Shown: in pieces, positions 1-11,725 of the stretch | Numbering within the stretch: the first letter of the stretch is position 1 | How the letters are laid out: the number at the start of each line of letters is the position of its first letter | Source of the DNA: Calonectria ilicicola | Lineage: Eukaryota; Ascomycota; Sordariomycetes; Hypocreales; Nectriaceae | NCBI GenBank assembly: GCA_020809705.1 | Contig: CP085834.1 | Location: 2,294,001 to 2,358,000, forward strand | Reading direction: 5' to 3' | DNA: 64,000 nt | Notes under the pieces: model-generated | What the model was told of the DNA's origin: nothing | Database searches by the model: none | What the model saw: only the letters and a program-made list of their open reading frames with translations | Program-made: the position numbers and the translations under genes

Positions 1-1016
1 ATGACTGGATCAAATCTCTGGATAAGATGATTCCCTTTGTGTGCTTGATGGGTGTTGCTCCACCGGTGCTACGTCCTCTGATCGGCGTGGGCTGTATGCT
101 TACATCTGCTGGCAAGGAAATCGCCAAGGGAGTGTAAGTTGATTCACGGGTGAACTAGGAGGGTTAGCTGACATGTTGCCACACAGCAAAAACATTGGCG
201 AGTCATCCGCGCGCCTCATGCAAGATGCCTACGAGTCTCGTCTAGAGGCTCCCCGAACAGACATGGCCCAGCAAGTCTTCACGGTCTATGAGAAGAATGG
301 CGAAAAGTTTGACTACCGCTGGGGCGATGTCGAGCAGGAATCGTACGGAGCCTTGTTTGCCGGCAGTGACACCACAGCCATTGCCTTCCGTTCTCTATTT
401 TACCATCTGATGCACAACCCCGAATCCTACCGCCGACTGGAGGCCGAAATTGACCAGGCTGTCAAGGATGGCCGTCTTAGCATGCCCTGCACTTACAAGG
501 AGGCCAGTCAGCTGCCATACTTGGGTGCATGTGTCAAGGAAGCCCTTCGAATTCACCCCGGTGCACAACTCTGTAGGTTCCTCCACGTCACTAAGCAGTC
601 ACAAGTTAATTAACCTTTTTCAACCCATAGCTCTCCCCCGTACTGTCCCTCCAGAGGGCATGACCATCAGCGGCCAATTCATCCCTGGGGGCTTCGTCGT
701 CGGCATCAACGCAGCCGTGCTGCACTTTGACAAGAAGGTCTTTGGCCAGGATGCGGAAAGTTTCAACCCCGACAGATGGATGGACCAGGCGCGAGCCAAT
801 TACATGGACAAGTACATGATGGCCTTTGGCGGCGGCACCCGAACCTGCCTCGGCAAGAACATCGCCCTGATTGAGCTTCACAAGCTCACGCCGCAGCTGG
901 TGTGGAACTTTAGGTTCGATTTCTTCGACAAAGCCAAGACCAAGTGGCACACCAGGAACACCTTCTTTGCGAGACAGGAGGGTGTAGTTGTTTCTGTCAA
1001 GCGAAGAAACACCTAA
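1..1016 (+). CDS. Cytochrome P450, C-terminal part (5' end outside window)
   Basis: This is the 3' part of a microsomal cytochrome P450 monooxygenase, which uses heme and NADPH-P450 reductase to oxidise a small lipophilic substrate. Three exons are visible: 1-133, 187-572 and 631-1016, with GT-AG introns 134-186 and 573-630. The joined frame contains the I-helix oxygen-binding motif AGSDTTA, the K-helix ExxR motif in KEALRIHP, the PERF-region equivalent FNPDRW, and the heme-thiolate loop FGGGTRTCLGKN with its Cys ligand. The order and spacing are normal. The N-terminal membrane anchor and roughly the first half are missing because the gene runs off the left edge. The heme loop style is like the pisatin-demethylase-type fungal P450s, but I cannot assign a CYP family or substrate. 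No break is seen in the visible part. Confidence 0.93.
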
Positions 1017-1723
1017 TGAGATTTATATTAAACTGTAGAATACAAAGGATGGATATAAAATAGAATGCCAGATGGAAAGGATTTCATTGAAAATGACAAA
1101 GGCCAATGTGACATCATTATAATGAGATAGTTTCTGAGGTATGCAGTGAGGAACTCACACAACATAAACCGAAAGAATGCGGGTACATTTGCACAATCAC
1201 TCTTGTCATCCGTCAAAGTAAGACAAATTCCGCGCATTCACAAAGCCAATCAAAACTTGTCACTTATGCAACAAAAAACGAGCAAAAAGCTCGCGCACGA
1301 AACACACCAAGACATTCGGACCAAACAGGGCAAGATACATGGGCATCTTTCGACTCCACTGCATCGGTCCCTGCCCGCAACACACTCCATTCTTCCAGAT
1401 GGAATGTAGAATCACCACCACGCCTCATTCCCCTTACTATAAAAGTTACTACGTAAATATGGTAGACTAATTACAGGGGCTCTCATCTCCTTTCATGAGA
1501 CTATGAGCTAGCTGAATGGTTAGCGCAGCCACGCCACAATAGCAGAGAGTTTAACTGCCCTTAAAGCCCCCCCTGTCGATCAATGCTAGCTTCGTGGAAA
1601 CCTAATTCTCTTCCAGTCAGTTCTTAATTCAGGAGCTCAATGTGACGGGACCTGTCCCCCCTCATTCTTACATTTCTCCTTCTTCTTCCTTTTCAAATCT
1701 AGCTATCAATCAATTTTGCCACA
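1017..1723. other. Intergenic, no gene seen
   Basis: The stretch lies between the P450 stop and the secreted-protein start and serves as 3' and 5' flanks. A CT-rich pyrimidine tract just before 1724 (about 1660-1695) is typical of fungal core promoters. No RNA gene or repeat is recognised. Confidence 0.5.
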
Positions 1724-2455
1724 ATGCGCGTTCTTTCAGTTTGCCTCGGCCTTGTGACATTGGGATCGCTTGCAGATGCTGCACACGTCTGCCGGCCAGC
1801 GAGCCTCAGTAAATCATCCGGTGTCGACACTACACCATCAAATACTCCGTCCACTCCATCGTCAACCACCTTATCCTCTACGCCAGTGGCTTCACCAACT
1901 ACATCATCAGCTACTTCATTCTCTACTTCGTCGGATACTCCATCAACCACCCCCTCGTCGATCACAGACTCGACCACCTCGTCCACTCCATCATCAACCG
2001 CATCAACAACATCTACAGCGCCAACTTCAACACCATCACCCTTCCAAATCACAGTCTCCTCTTCAGCAAACAACCTTGACGGCCAGTTGGTGCAATGGTA
2101 TAGCGATTACGTCTCCCTAAACCCCGATTTTGCAGGATGGCACTCATCGCCATTCTACCTTGAGGCCGGGACCAACTATTTAATGGCAGACGATCTATAT
2201 ATTGTCTGGTACTCGGAAAACTCTGAGCTCTTTACATTGAACGAGAAACTTGTCAACCCCCCCGGACAGGAGAAGATTGCTTGCACTGTCAATGCAGACA
2301 ACAGCTTGTCGTGCGCCGTGGCCGTGCAACCGACAATCAACTATTTCTACGCCTCTTCATCTGAGCAGAGCACCATTTACTTGTACATGGGCCCTACGCG
2401 ACAGAACCCAATGGATGGAACTGCGGCTGTAGAATTATTCCTTACGCCAATGTAG
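1724..2455 (+). CDS. Ser/Thr-rich secreted protein, unknown function
   Basis: A single-exon gene for 243 residues. Residues 1-19 form a classical signal peptide (MRVLSVCLGLVTLGSLADA), so the product enters the secretory pathway. Residues about 28-105 are almost only Ser, Thr and Pro, a segment expected to be heavily O-mannosylated and extended, as in cell-wall or surface proteins. The remaining 130 or so residues form a compact, aromatic-rich domain (several Trp and Tyr, two Cys in ACTVNADNSLSCAV) that I do not recognise. There is no GPI signal at the C terminus, so release or wall trapping by the Ser/Thr segment is more likely than membrane anchoring. The upstream pyrimidine tract and the good context of the ATG support this start. 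Function unknown. Confidence 0.75.
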   Translation: MRVLSVCLGLVTLGSLADAAHVCRPASLSKSSGVDTTPSNTPSTPSSTTLSSTPVASPTTSSATSFSTSSDTPSTTPSSITDSTTSSTPSSTASTTSTAPTSTPSPFQITVSSSANNLDGQLVQWYSDYVSLNPDFAGWHSSPFYLEAGTNYLMADDLYIVWYSENSELFTLNEKLVNPPGQEKIACTVNADNSLSCAVAVQPTINYFYASSSEQSTIYLYMGPTRQNPMDGTAAVELFLTPM

Positions 2456-3138
2456 GGCTGGATATTTTTAATTCATCATTACCTAAGAGATTTTTATGAT
2501 CTAGATTTCACCCACTAAAAGACGTTTACATAGCGTTGTCAAGATGAACCCTCGGCATACAACAGACTAATCAAAATCTTTGCACTTGTGCACGAGGGAG
2601 GGATGGCCAAGGCATTGCATAAATCTCAATCCTCAACACGTCGGATGCCAAGGTTAATAGGGTATATACAAATATATTATTTCGTGATCACATTCATTCG
2701 TTAATTTGCTTTAAGCAAATGGGCGTCTGGCGCCTATATCTATATGTACAATATTCCCCTGACCGCTAATAAAGGTTTGATTCGATATTTTGAGCGCTCA
2801 GGGTACTTTGGAGGGCGGCAATAAATCTGCAGACAATTGGCTCCTCTTGAATACCTAGGGCCACTTGGATTTTGGTCCCGAAGCCGATGTACAACCTTGT
2901 GGTCGCCGTATATGCACTGTAAAATTACCCCCTATACAACGGAAGAAGAGCCCTCTCGATACACGTCTCAGCTCGGCGGCAGCAATATGGCAGCAGACGA
3001 GCTGCTTGATTACCGAGGCGATGGGGAGACGATGTGGTCTCGATCGGTAAGGAGTTGGGTAAACTGCGCTCCATGGGGAATCCATCCCTTGTTGGTTGCA
3101 GTAGTAAATGTGTTGATTCTTCAGATTGCATCACCTCT
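2456..3138. other. Intergenic between convergent genes
   Basis: This is the 3' flank of the secreted protein (plus) and of the nuclease-like gene (minus). AT-rich just after 2460, then GC-balanced. Short frames on both strands show no recognisable domain. No gene is called. Confidence 0.5.
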
Positions 3139-4523
3139 TCAGCCAACCTCAGCAGTCTGTGAGTCAGGTAACAGCATCTTCCTAAGGCATGGCCAATATG
3201 TAGTCTCGGCCCAATGACCAAGAAGACGAAGCGCATAGATAATCTTGTAGATACCTAACACGTCACTCGTCGAGCCAATTGTCAACTTTGTCCAAAGAAT
3301 TGTCTGGGTGCCTTCTTGCGTGGTGAAGACCAAGTTCCAATCATGGCCTTGGACGATGATTCCAGGCAAAAAGGGCGGCAGCGTATCGGCTGTCGGCTCT
3401 TTGTGTCTCATTGCAGCCAACTCTCGCAAAAAGGTCCAATGGGCAGAGTGCCAGACTCCCATCTGTACCGTAGCACCGTCCCATCCCTCGCCTGTCTTCT
3501 TAGTCTCGATGCTTAAGGCGATGGGTCGTTGTCGAAGCGGGTAAAAGTTTGTGTGGTTTATGGCGTTTCCGTAGAGTCTCTGGCGAATCTCGGTGATTCT
3601 TGATTGGATCGTCTCTGATTGGCCATCAATAGACGGCTCGATGTAGATGGAGAAGTCGACCTTTTTCGAGGGCGAATATGGTGGGAGGTACTCGGGAATA
3701 AGAGCGGCCGTGGATCTGTGATTGGAGATTTAGCAACTATGCCAGAAGGGGGAAAAGAATGCAATCCGACTTACGATGGCATATAATCGACGAGTTTCTT
3801 GACAGTGGGCCACTGAGGTGATCTCAATGCAAGACGAAGCAATTCTTGGTGCACCATTGAGTTCCAGTTGGCCTCCGGATGGAGGTTGTCCTGGCACTCA
3901 GCAGCAATAGCCAAGATACCAAGTACCGGTTCAATTCCAGGCATTTGTCCAATACTAGGCTTCTCTTCAGAGAATAAAAAATCCAGCTCGCCAAGCTCTG
4001 CCACTTGTTCATCGGGATGTGACATCATTTGCTCTTGCATGTCGCTGTTGAGGATCCCGGCGCCGTGCGTCATCTGTCTCATGGCGGAAATCATGTGTCG
4101 GAGCTCCTTATAGTGCTTTGGGAGAAGTGCCAGCGAACGCATAGAAACGCCCCGGTCGCTCAACTCGAGTGCAGCAAGGTGTTTTTGCGGCGATGCACGG
4201 CTTGACGATTGTGATTGCGACCAAGCCGATGTCGACCCAGACAGAGACTGTGGAGAGACGGCTCGTCTTCTGCGCTGCTTTGGCCGCGGTGTCTCGTCAT
4301 CGAGATGTATTCGCTTGCTTGCGCGACCGGCTCGATCTTCGGCATCGTCACCATCGTAGTTTTCGGCACTGGACATGCTGGGCGATGGCACTTGTTGCAC
4401 ACGGCGTCGCTTCAACGTCGTGGTGGTCTTGGGCTCTGGGAATGGTGCAGAGTGGGATGGCACGTTTTCGGAATCAGCGTAGATGCCCTGAATCCAAGCG
4501 AGGATCCTGTCGGTGTCGGGCAT
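3139..4523 (-). CDS. PD-(D/E)XK nuclease-like domain protein
   Basis: A two-exon gene (4523-3775 and 3715-3139, intron 3774-3716) for 441 residues. The N-terminal 120 residues are low-complexity and very basic (RRRR and KRRRVQQ-type patches), suggesting nuclear entry. A helical middle part follows (LPKHYKELRHMISAMRQMTHG). The C-terminal half carries the signature of a restriction-endonuclease-like fold: VDFSIYIEP followed, about 45 residues on, by ALSIETKKTG, that is D...ExK, and then a QMGVWHSAHW motif. This combination is known from a large fungal family of PD-(D/E)XK nuclease-like proteins of unknown biological role that is expanded in ascomycetes. The catalytic D and ExK are present, so the protein may be active. 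It is divergent from the F-box gene at 5498. The family assignment is good, the substrate is unknown. Confidence 0.82.
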
Positions 4524-5497
4524 CGCTGAATCATGAATAGTCGCTGCGAATCGTGGTCCGTCGTGTCGCGATAGTTGCCATCACCATTACGCCCGCTATT
4601 CATTGCAGCTTCCTGCTTAGCGACTTCTCTTGTTGATTAAGTGGCGTTGCGCGGGGTGACCGGAATATTGTTCCCCCGTGTGGCCGCCCTGTTGGACGTG
4701 CGGGGATTGGGGGTTGGAGGGCTGCGGGGAGTCGGGACGTGGATTTCAGGGGCACGTAAAGCTACGCGCCAAGGCGGAAAATGCCAGTCACGTGTGGCTT
4801 CCCCTGGTGAAATTCGCAATTTGTCTAATTCTAGTCGCTCATTCCATCCCAGTGGACACCTGCCAATGGCATGTCAACGGCTCATGACTGCCGGGTGGTT
4901 CCTGGGGCTAGGGCGGATCCACACCAGTACCAGAGGTCTCCAAACGGCGCAGCGCAGGGAATGCAAACGCCATCAGGCCAACGTTGCGCCCACCAAATTA
5001 TCAAAATCGCGCCATGATAGAGATAGATAAGCTTTGTTTTGGGTTATTCTTGGAGATCACGGCCATGCCATGCTAGAGCCAGGAAATAATTGCTGCTGCT
5101 GCTGTTCCCTTGCGATTCGCAGCACGCTTCACCGCTCTGTAGGGTAGCACAATCAATAAAGATTCAATAACCCCATGTAGCAAAAGCAATAAAGGCCACG
5201 TACATTTCAGCTGCAGAATTTTCCCATAACTAGACCAAATACAACCACAAGGCTTGCAGCCCAATGGAGACAAGCTATTTGGTTTCCCTGGTTGGGCGAA
5301 TGGTGGCGCATCTAGCGCTGAGAGCATGGCGTCAATCCCCGCTGCGCTACTACAACAACTATCGACGGTTATGTGCAGTAGTACGGATGGCTGTGGCCTC
5401 AATCCCGTGAGTCAGGCATTCCGACTTAACCGACCATATTATATATAACTGCTGGGATAGTCATGTCATCTAATCAGCCTTACAAGCACAACTTCCA
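4524..5497. other. Divergent intergenic promoter region
   Basis: Nearly 1 kb between two divergently transcribed genes. It is GC-rich near 4640-4760 and contains a short CTG-type trinucleotide run at about 5092-5106. No RNA gene or conserved frame is recognised. Confidence 0.5.
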
Positions 5498-6874
5498 ATG
5501 CCGTTCTCCCCCCAACTCCTCCCGTCACAACAGCCAATTCACATCATCACCGACGGCGCCAACAGCCAGCAGGCTTCCACAAAAATGCCTTGCCTCACGA
5601 CCCTTCCCACGGAAATAACAGCTTCCATCCTGGAGCTGCTTCCCCATGGAGATTTATTTTCGTTCAATCTGGTTAGCCAGAGCATGCACGCTCATGCTGC
5701 GAGGCTGCTCTACTCCAACATTCACCTCCAGCTACCATCAGGTGACAAGACATATCTCAGGGCCATTATAAAAACGCTCATGAACCGACCCGACCTGGCT
5801 CACCGCGTCCGAAGCATCAGCATCCAAGAGGGGTATTTTCGACCACGTAAACAGTATAGCTTGCACGATGTTCAGCTGGATCCAGAAAAAGTTGCTGAAG
5901 CGACCAAGTGGACCTCGAGGTTCCAGCCCGCCGGTTGGGTGGAGAAGCTGAAGCGTGCTGAGTGGAGCCTTGACCAGGTAGCCCTGCTGCTACTATTGGT
6001 TCCTAATTTACGAAGCTTGAACTTGAAGATGGTGCGAACTACCGGAGCGGAAACGCTAAAGATGGTGCTTCGGGCGGCTATTGCCTCGTTGGATCATGCA
6101 GAGTCCCAGTTCCATCAATTCCGACAACTTGAGCACATCGACATAAACTCTGAACTCTGCAACAGCATGTTCCAGTTTTTCAAGATGCCAGCGGTTAAAC
6201 ACATTACAATGGCCTGCCCAGACAAGGTCAAGACCAAGTGGCCCATCGGCACAAGCCATCCATCATCGGCCACATCACTAGAGCTGGACAACCTGTCGGA
6301 AACGCGCCTCAAGTCTGTGCTGTCAGCGTGCACAGAGCTCAAAAAATTCGTCTGGACACGTAGATGCTTCCTGAGAGCAGGCATCTCTCAGAGCGAAAAC
6401 ATCTACCTCGATGAGTTGGTCGAATCATTCTCATGCCCAGACAGCAAAATTGAACATCTCACCCTCAACACAATGTACACCGGAATGTTTACAACAAAGT
6501 CGCCCTGCTTGACATTACATGGTTCCCTGCAGGGTCTTCGAGAGATGAAAAACCTAAAAACACTGAATGTTTCATGGGTCATGGTTATGGGAACCGACTC
6601 GACTTCGTCCAAGCGAATTGCAGACGTGTTGCCCAGGGACATCGAAGCTGTTAAATTTACGAGTTTAATGGCCCAACGCCACCTCACATGGAATTCAAGC
6701 TCGATATTTGCAGCTATAAAAAACTTATTAGAACAAGATTTGAGCATGTTCCCTGCTCTCCATACTGTTTCGCTCGAGTACAACTGGGGCCAGGCAGAGC
6801 GTGAGCAGGTCCCATTATTACAACCACTAGCACCCGTTTCTTTACTACTGGAGAGGCCAAAGCCTGATAACTAG
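5498..6874 (+). CDS. F-box domain protein
   Basis: A single-exon gene of 458 codons. The N-terminal segment after Met30 reads LTTLPTEITASILELLPHGDLFSFNLVSQSMHAHA in composition: the LP-x-EI...LL....L..L..VS pattern of an F-box, which would bind Skp1 and recruit targets to an SCF ubiquitin ligase. The rest is rich in Leu at regular spacing (LRSLNLKMVR, LKTLNVSWV), which suggests degenerate leucine-rich repeats as substrate-binding surface, though no canonical consensus is clear. The second ATG at 5585 (MPCLTTLPTE) places the F-box right at the N terminus, as is common, and may be the real start; the first in-frame ATG is at 5498. The gene is intact. The target is unknown. Confidence 0.8.
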   Translation: MPFSPQLLPSQQPIHIITDGANSQQASTKMPCLTTLPTEITASILELLPHGDLFSFNLVSQSMHAHAARLLYSNIHLQLPSGDKTYLRAIIKTLMNRPDLAHRVRSISIQEGYFRPRKQYSLHDVQLDPEKVAEATKWTSRFQPAGWVEKLKRAEWSLDQVALLLLLVPNLRSLNLKMVRTTGAETLKMVLRAAIASLDHAESQFHQFRQLEHIDINSELCNSMFQFFKMPAVKHITMACPDKVKTKWPIGTSHPSSATSLELDNLSETRLKSVLSACTELKKFVWTRRCFLRAGISQSENIYLDELVESFSCPDSKIEHLTLNTMYTGMFTTKSPCLTLHGSLQGLREMKNLKTLNVSWVMVMGTDSTSSKRIADVLPRDIEAVKFTSLMAQRHLTWNSSSIFAAIKNLLEQDLSMFPALHTVSLEYNWGQAEREQVPLLQPLAPVSLLLERPKPDN

Positions 6875-7654
6875 CCGAATTCGAAAGGCTCATGATTGAT
6901 TGAAGATTCAAGACTGTGGTGTACTATACGACGACAACTCCTCAGTTTATTTGAGAAAGCTTGCAAGAAAGTGAGCATTTTATTGAAGTAATGACAGAAA
7001 GAGTCGGCACGGCTTATAATTGGGCTATTGAATAACGATACATTAATATCCGGAGTTTGGGCAATCTATAATTATATATCTAAATACAGTTAAAGCAAAA
7101 GTGGACGCATCCATATCATGTGATATTTCTGTTTGTCTGTGTCTCGTCTATTTTCGTAGAAAGTGTCCTTGGTATCGGAGAGAATCTGATGCGCAAGTCC
7201 AGTGGTTGCTGGTTTTGATCTTCAACGACCCGATGTGCATGACGCCAGCGTGGCTGCATCCTAAACTAGTAAATTGTGTAAGTCTCTATATTTTTCATAA
7301 TTTTTCGGCTGTTGAGCATTGCAGAGAATGCAAGCTCTGGCAAACCGACAGATGACGCGAACAAGGCTGCAAGGCGGATTAGATAGATTACTGATCACCA
7401 ATCACGTGGACGAGGCTTCATAAGCCTCCCCGCATGGTCCGTCAGACCCTCAGCGAGATTTATCATCCAAGCTTAGGCCTTGGAGGAAAAAAAGAATTTG
7501 CGACATGACGCATGTGCCTTAGAATCCGTGATTCTATAAATATATTCTCTTATTTCGCTGGGTTAGTGTGATTTCTTTCTGGGATCCGAGCTGCCGACAC
7601 AAGCTAATCACGACCAAATAGTTGAACTGGATAGCGGGGACCAATTCCTCGACT
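6875..7654. other. Intergenic, no gene seen
   Basis: AT-rich 3' flank of the F-box gene followed by balanced sequence. No frame with a recognisable domain, no tRNA-like fold and no repeat were found. Confidence 0.45.
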
Positions 7655-8212
7655 ATGGACCGCGCAGCCTTTCTGAAGTCGCTAAGTCCGCCGCTGCCCG
7701 ACAGAAGAAATTATTTTGTGTTCCCTACTTCTTTTCAGCGCTGGGCTAGCCTTGCCACTATGGAGAATATGTCTGAGCAAGTTGACGTTGAGAGGAATGC
7801 CGAAAGCTCCGTGGTAAGCAGAGATGTTCACAGCCGAACCTCCCTCCGAGATCACGACAGTGCCTTCATTCGCCTACCGGCGAGAGCCTCTTTCAGCGTC
7901 CTATCGTGCCTGAGAATTTCGCAACAAGATGCATGCAGACTACTTGCAGTCGTTATAATTCCGACTATAGATATCGTCACGCTAGGATTAATGTTTTACG
8001 GTTTAGCTTGGGCCTTTCTGCTTGGCACGTCGGCTTCTTTTATAGTGCTTCCGATCCTTGGTAGATCATACAGTCCACTCCTGCTGATGTGGATTGGGAT
8101 TATCTTGATATTCCAATCGGTCCACACCGGAGAATTGCGCTTGGGGTACTTTCTTGCAGCAAGCTGTATGATCCAAACTTCCATGATTATGGCTAAATTA
8201 AATAGACTATAG
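7655..8212 (+). CDS. Small hypothetical membrane protein
   Basis: An open frame of 185 codons starting at MDRAAFLKS. The first 90 residues are polar with no recognised domain. From about residue 92 there are two or three hydrophobic stretches (LLAVVIIPTIDIVTLGLMFYGLAWAFLLG, then a segment around SPLLLMWIGIILIFQS, then LGYFLAASCMI), consistent with a small multi-spanning membrane protein. I do not recognise a family. Support is limited to length, the membrane-helix pattern and a plausible ATG, so it may be a lineage-specific gene or a chance frame. Confidence 0.4.
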   Translation: MDRAAFLKSLSPPLPDRRNYFVFPTSFQRWASLATMENMSEQVDVERNAESSVVSRDVHSRTSLRDHDSAFIRLPARASFSVLSCLRISQQDACRLLAVVIIPTIDIVTLGLMFYGLAWAFLLGTSASFIVLPILGRSYSPLLLMWIGIILIFQSVHTGELRLGYFLAASCMIQTSMIMAKLNRL

Positions 8213-10106
8213 TATACTCCTATCGAATCGTGTTGTTCTGTCTCCCATTCTCCATAGACCATTTTTGATGCAATTTTAAATTGAGCGTAGCAACGTATTG
8301 TTTAATGCCAAGGTTGGGTATAGAGCAACACTTCCCAGATAACTTGGAAGCTAGGTATTGATTAATATCGTGAGATGATTGTGTCTGAGGATGCAGTCGT
8401 AGCAGTCACATATTTGACGATTGAGGCTTGGCTATCCGGTGTGTTGACCGATAGTGTCGGCAGCCTGTCGTAGCTTATGCATGAATGGTTTGCGAATATA
8501 CAATGAAAGAATGACTACGGTTTCGTGTATCTATGAGATAGCAGTGGGGGTTTGCGATTTGAAAGCCAAGTCCAGCCCCACCATTGTTCAAATATCAGCC
8601 AAGCTCTAAAAGAATCAGGACATTGTAATGATAAGATTGGGTCAACACGGGTTCCTCTAGAATGAGGGCACTGGCTTGTACCCAAACAGCCCATGGGCGA
8701 GATTTGCTTTGCCACAAGGGCTGTGGCTGAACTAGTGTTGATTGAGATAAAATTGGAGGTCTCTCCTTAGCGCTTTTTGGATTGCGCCTCGAGAGTAGAT
8801 ATTGGAAAACATGTAAGGGGCCATGGGTTTCAAAAAAAAAATTATTAGTGCATCCCATCTTTATTTAATACAACGAGGTCCTGATCTGCAAGATCCTCTC
8901 TAAGTAGCAAAAACCTAAATCTCCGCATCTTAGATCTAGATCCACCCAATGTTTTAAGGTTATGATTACGCTTGTCGATCAGGGTGGGGTGCAACACCAC
9001 CACTTGTGCAAAAGACGATGAAAAAAAGGCGACAACCGTCGTAAAAACACGGCTTCTTATGTCTATTGCGTTTCAATAAATTCAATAAACAAGGGGACTT
9101 GAAATTATGAGAATTTATCTGATTCAATAAGCGATCTGCCAGACATGCTTGCGATGACTCTCTGGGTGTCACTCATGTCGCACTGTGGCGCAATGCCCTG
9201 GGACATGGCAGCAGACGTGGTTGTCTCCGACGGTCCGGCCTCTGACCTTTGTTTCACACACTTGAGGATCATTTATTTATTTGTTATTTTCTCAGAGTTT
9301 CGGTTCGCTCTGCTTGCCCCGCCTCTTGATTTTGCGTGATTAATATTTGCCGGCAACTTATGCACCTCGTCACACGCGAATGCAAGGGTTAACTAGCGCC
9401 GACTTGTATTGGCCTGTGGCTTGAGGCTTGCAGAGCCCAGCCATCCGTGCCCTGATGAGCATCTTGCCCGACTGGAATGATTTCTCTGTCATTCTCGCTC
9501 TCTTGGATATTATCCTCTCATCTTGTCTTATCTCTAGAGTCCGTTAAGTTGGTTGCGCAGAGTCAAGTGGTGCTGAACCTGATAGTTAACAGAAAGAACA
9601 CCATCATAAGTTGGTTTTGAGGGGTGGGGCTGAAAGGCACGGCAGGTTTGAGCAAGAAAGTGGGCCCACGGGCTGAAAATCGAAAAGATCGGGCCGTAAC
9701 ATTGGCCCTTGAGTGGCTGGAGGGTGGACAACATGCTCGATAGTTGCTCTGGGGCTGACCTAGGCTTTCGTAGTACGTGAAGCGGTCTGGCTAGTCTTCT
9801 TCCCGATGCAACCTATCATGCCGTGTCTATTGACGGTCATGTAACAAATAATGTTGCAACGCTGTCTTGGAATGGGGTTATCAGCTCCAGCTGATCTACG
9901 TGTACTAGTGATGCTAGCGGGGACTTCGGTTCAAGAAACGGGAAGTGTGGGACACAAACACGGCCAAGCGTAGTCGTTCTTGGAGGTAATGATGTTTGGA
10001 TTCGTATATTTAAGTCGATTATTCTCTCATCTTATATTCATGATGTGACTTCTCTCCATCCCTCTCCTCTCTCATCCTCTGGGTAATTGTACCCCTCTCT
10101 TTTAGA
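8213..10106. other. Long intergenic stretch, nothing recognised
   Basis: About 1.9 kb without a supported gene. Short frames occur on both strands but none shows a domain, signal peptide or splice pattern. A pyrimidine-rich tract at about 10050-10100 fits the core promoter of the amine oxidase gene that follows. Confidence 0.45.
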
Positions 10107-11725
10107 ATGATCTATTCATCTATACCTCTCTTGGTCGCCTTAGCTGGCCTCTTGGCCGACGGCTCACAGGCTGCAGTTATTCGTAAGGATAACCCAACCT
10201 GTCGCAAGACAAAGGTGGCCATTCTCGGTGCTGGAGTGTCTGGCATCACTGCAGCCCAGTCACTATCCAATGCCTCAATTAGCGATTTTCTCATTGTCGA
10301 CCGCAACGACTATATTGGCGGTCGCATGAGAAAGACGAAGTTTGGCAAATCTCCTGATGGCACACCATATACCGTGGAACTCGGTGCCAACTGGGTTGAG
10401 GGTCTCCAGTCTGAGGAGGGGAACGTAAACCCCATCTGGAGACTCGCCCAAAAGCACAACATCAAGAGCACACCATCGGATGGTGACTCTCTCCTGACGT
10501 TTGACGAAAACGGACCACAAGACTTTAGCGCTGAGTTGGCGGACTGGGACGAGAAGTGGGAGATTGCCATGAATGATTCCCAGAGTATCCGTGACAAGAA
10601 CCTTCAAGATACATCTGTCCGTGCTGGACTCAGTCTTGCAGGATGGAAACCCAAGACCCCAATTGAAGAGGCTGTTGAGATTTGGGGCTGGGACTTTGAG
10701 ATGGCTGTAACGCCTGAGGACTCTGGTTTCTTCTTCGACATGTCTGTCAACAAAGCTGTCTTTGAGTACTACAGTGACGAGACCAGACTTGTGACTGACC
10801 AGCGCGGCTTCAGTGCCCTCATCATTGGGGAGGCCAATGAGTTCTTGAAGAAGGATGACCCTAGACTTCTCCTTAGCACCACCGTCACTTCGATCGAGTA
10901 TGGTCCCAAGGGTGTTACTGTTCACCTGAAGAATGGGGACTGCATCCAGGCTGAATATGCGCTCTGCACCTTTTCTGTAGGTGTCTTGCAGAATGAGGTT
11001 GTCGAGTTCAGCCCCGAGCTGCCTCGATGGAAGCGAGATGCTATCCAGCAGTTTGAGATGGGAACCTACACCAAGATTTTCATGCAGTTCAACGAGACTT
11101 GGTGGCCAAGAGATGCTCAGTACATGCTCTATGCTGATCCCAAGGACCGTGGCTACTACCCTGTCTTCCAGTCTCTCAGTGCCACTGGCTTTGTCCCTGA
11201 GTCTAACATCCTCTTTGGAACCGTGACTGGAACACAAGCCTACCGGGTCGAGAAGCAAACTGAAGAGGAGACGCAGGCCGAGATTCTGGAGGTGCTGCAG
11301 AAGATGTTCCCCAACATTACTGTCCCTGAACCCACCTCAATCATGTATCCCAGGTGGACACTTGAAGAGTAAGTATCCTTGTCCTGGCCCGAAATTCGCA
11401 GACATAGCTAACTGAATAATCTAGTTGGGCTTTTGGCTCCTTCAGCAACTGGCCCCCAGGAATGACGCTTGAGAGACACCAGAACCTCCGCGCCAACGTG
11501 GAAAGACTGTGGTTTGCCGGAGAGGCCAACTCGGCGCAGTTCTTCGGCTACCTGCAGGGAGCCTGGTTTGAGGGTAAGGAGATGGGAGATAGGATCGGAA
11601 ACCTGATCAACGCCAACGGTGCTGTGGCCGATGGCCAAGGGGAGCTCGCGAGATATGACGTGCTTCATGGCGACACATTTGAAGATGAGTACGATGAGGC
11701 CAATGGCTGGAAATTTGATGTTTAG
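10107..11725 (+). CDS. Secreted FAD-dependent amine oxidase (polyamine-oxidase-like)
   Basis: Two exons, 10107-11368 and 11425-11725, with intron 11369-11424, encode 520 residues. Residues 1-22 are a signal peptide, so the enzyme is probably secreted or vacuolar. The FAD-binding Rossmann motif is complete: KVAILGAGVSGITAAQSL at about residues 36-53, the ribose-binding Asp/Arg region, and an Arg-Met pair in YIGGRMRKT. ELGANWVEG is the second conserved flavin contact. The C-terminal flavin-embracing motif FAGEANSAQFFGYLQGAW lies in exon 2. This order is that of flavin monoamine/polyamine oxidases, which oxidise amines to imines with release of hydrogen peroxide. Substrate (polyamine, primary amine or a pathway intermediate) cannot be read from the sequence. 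The gene appears intact. Confidence 0.9.

Noticed and set aside
10275..11258. Open frame of 327 codons on the minus strand
   Set aside because: It is antisense to the amine oxidase, has no domain, and arises from the codon bias of the real gene.
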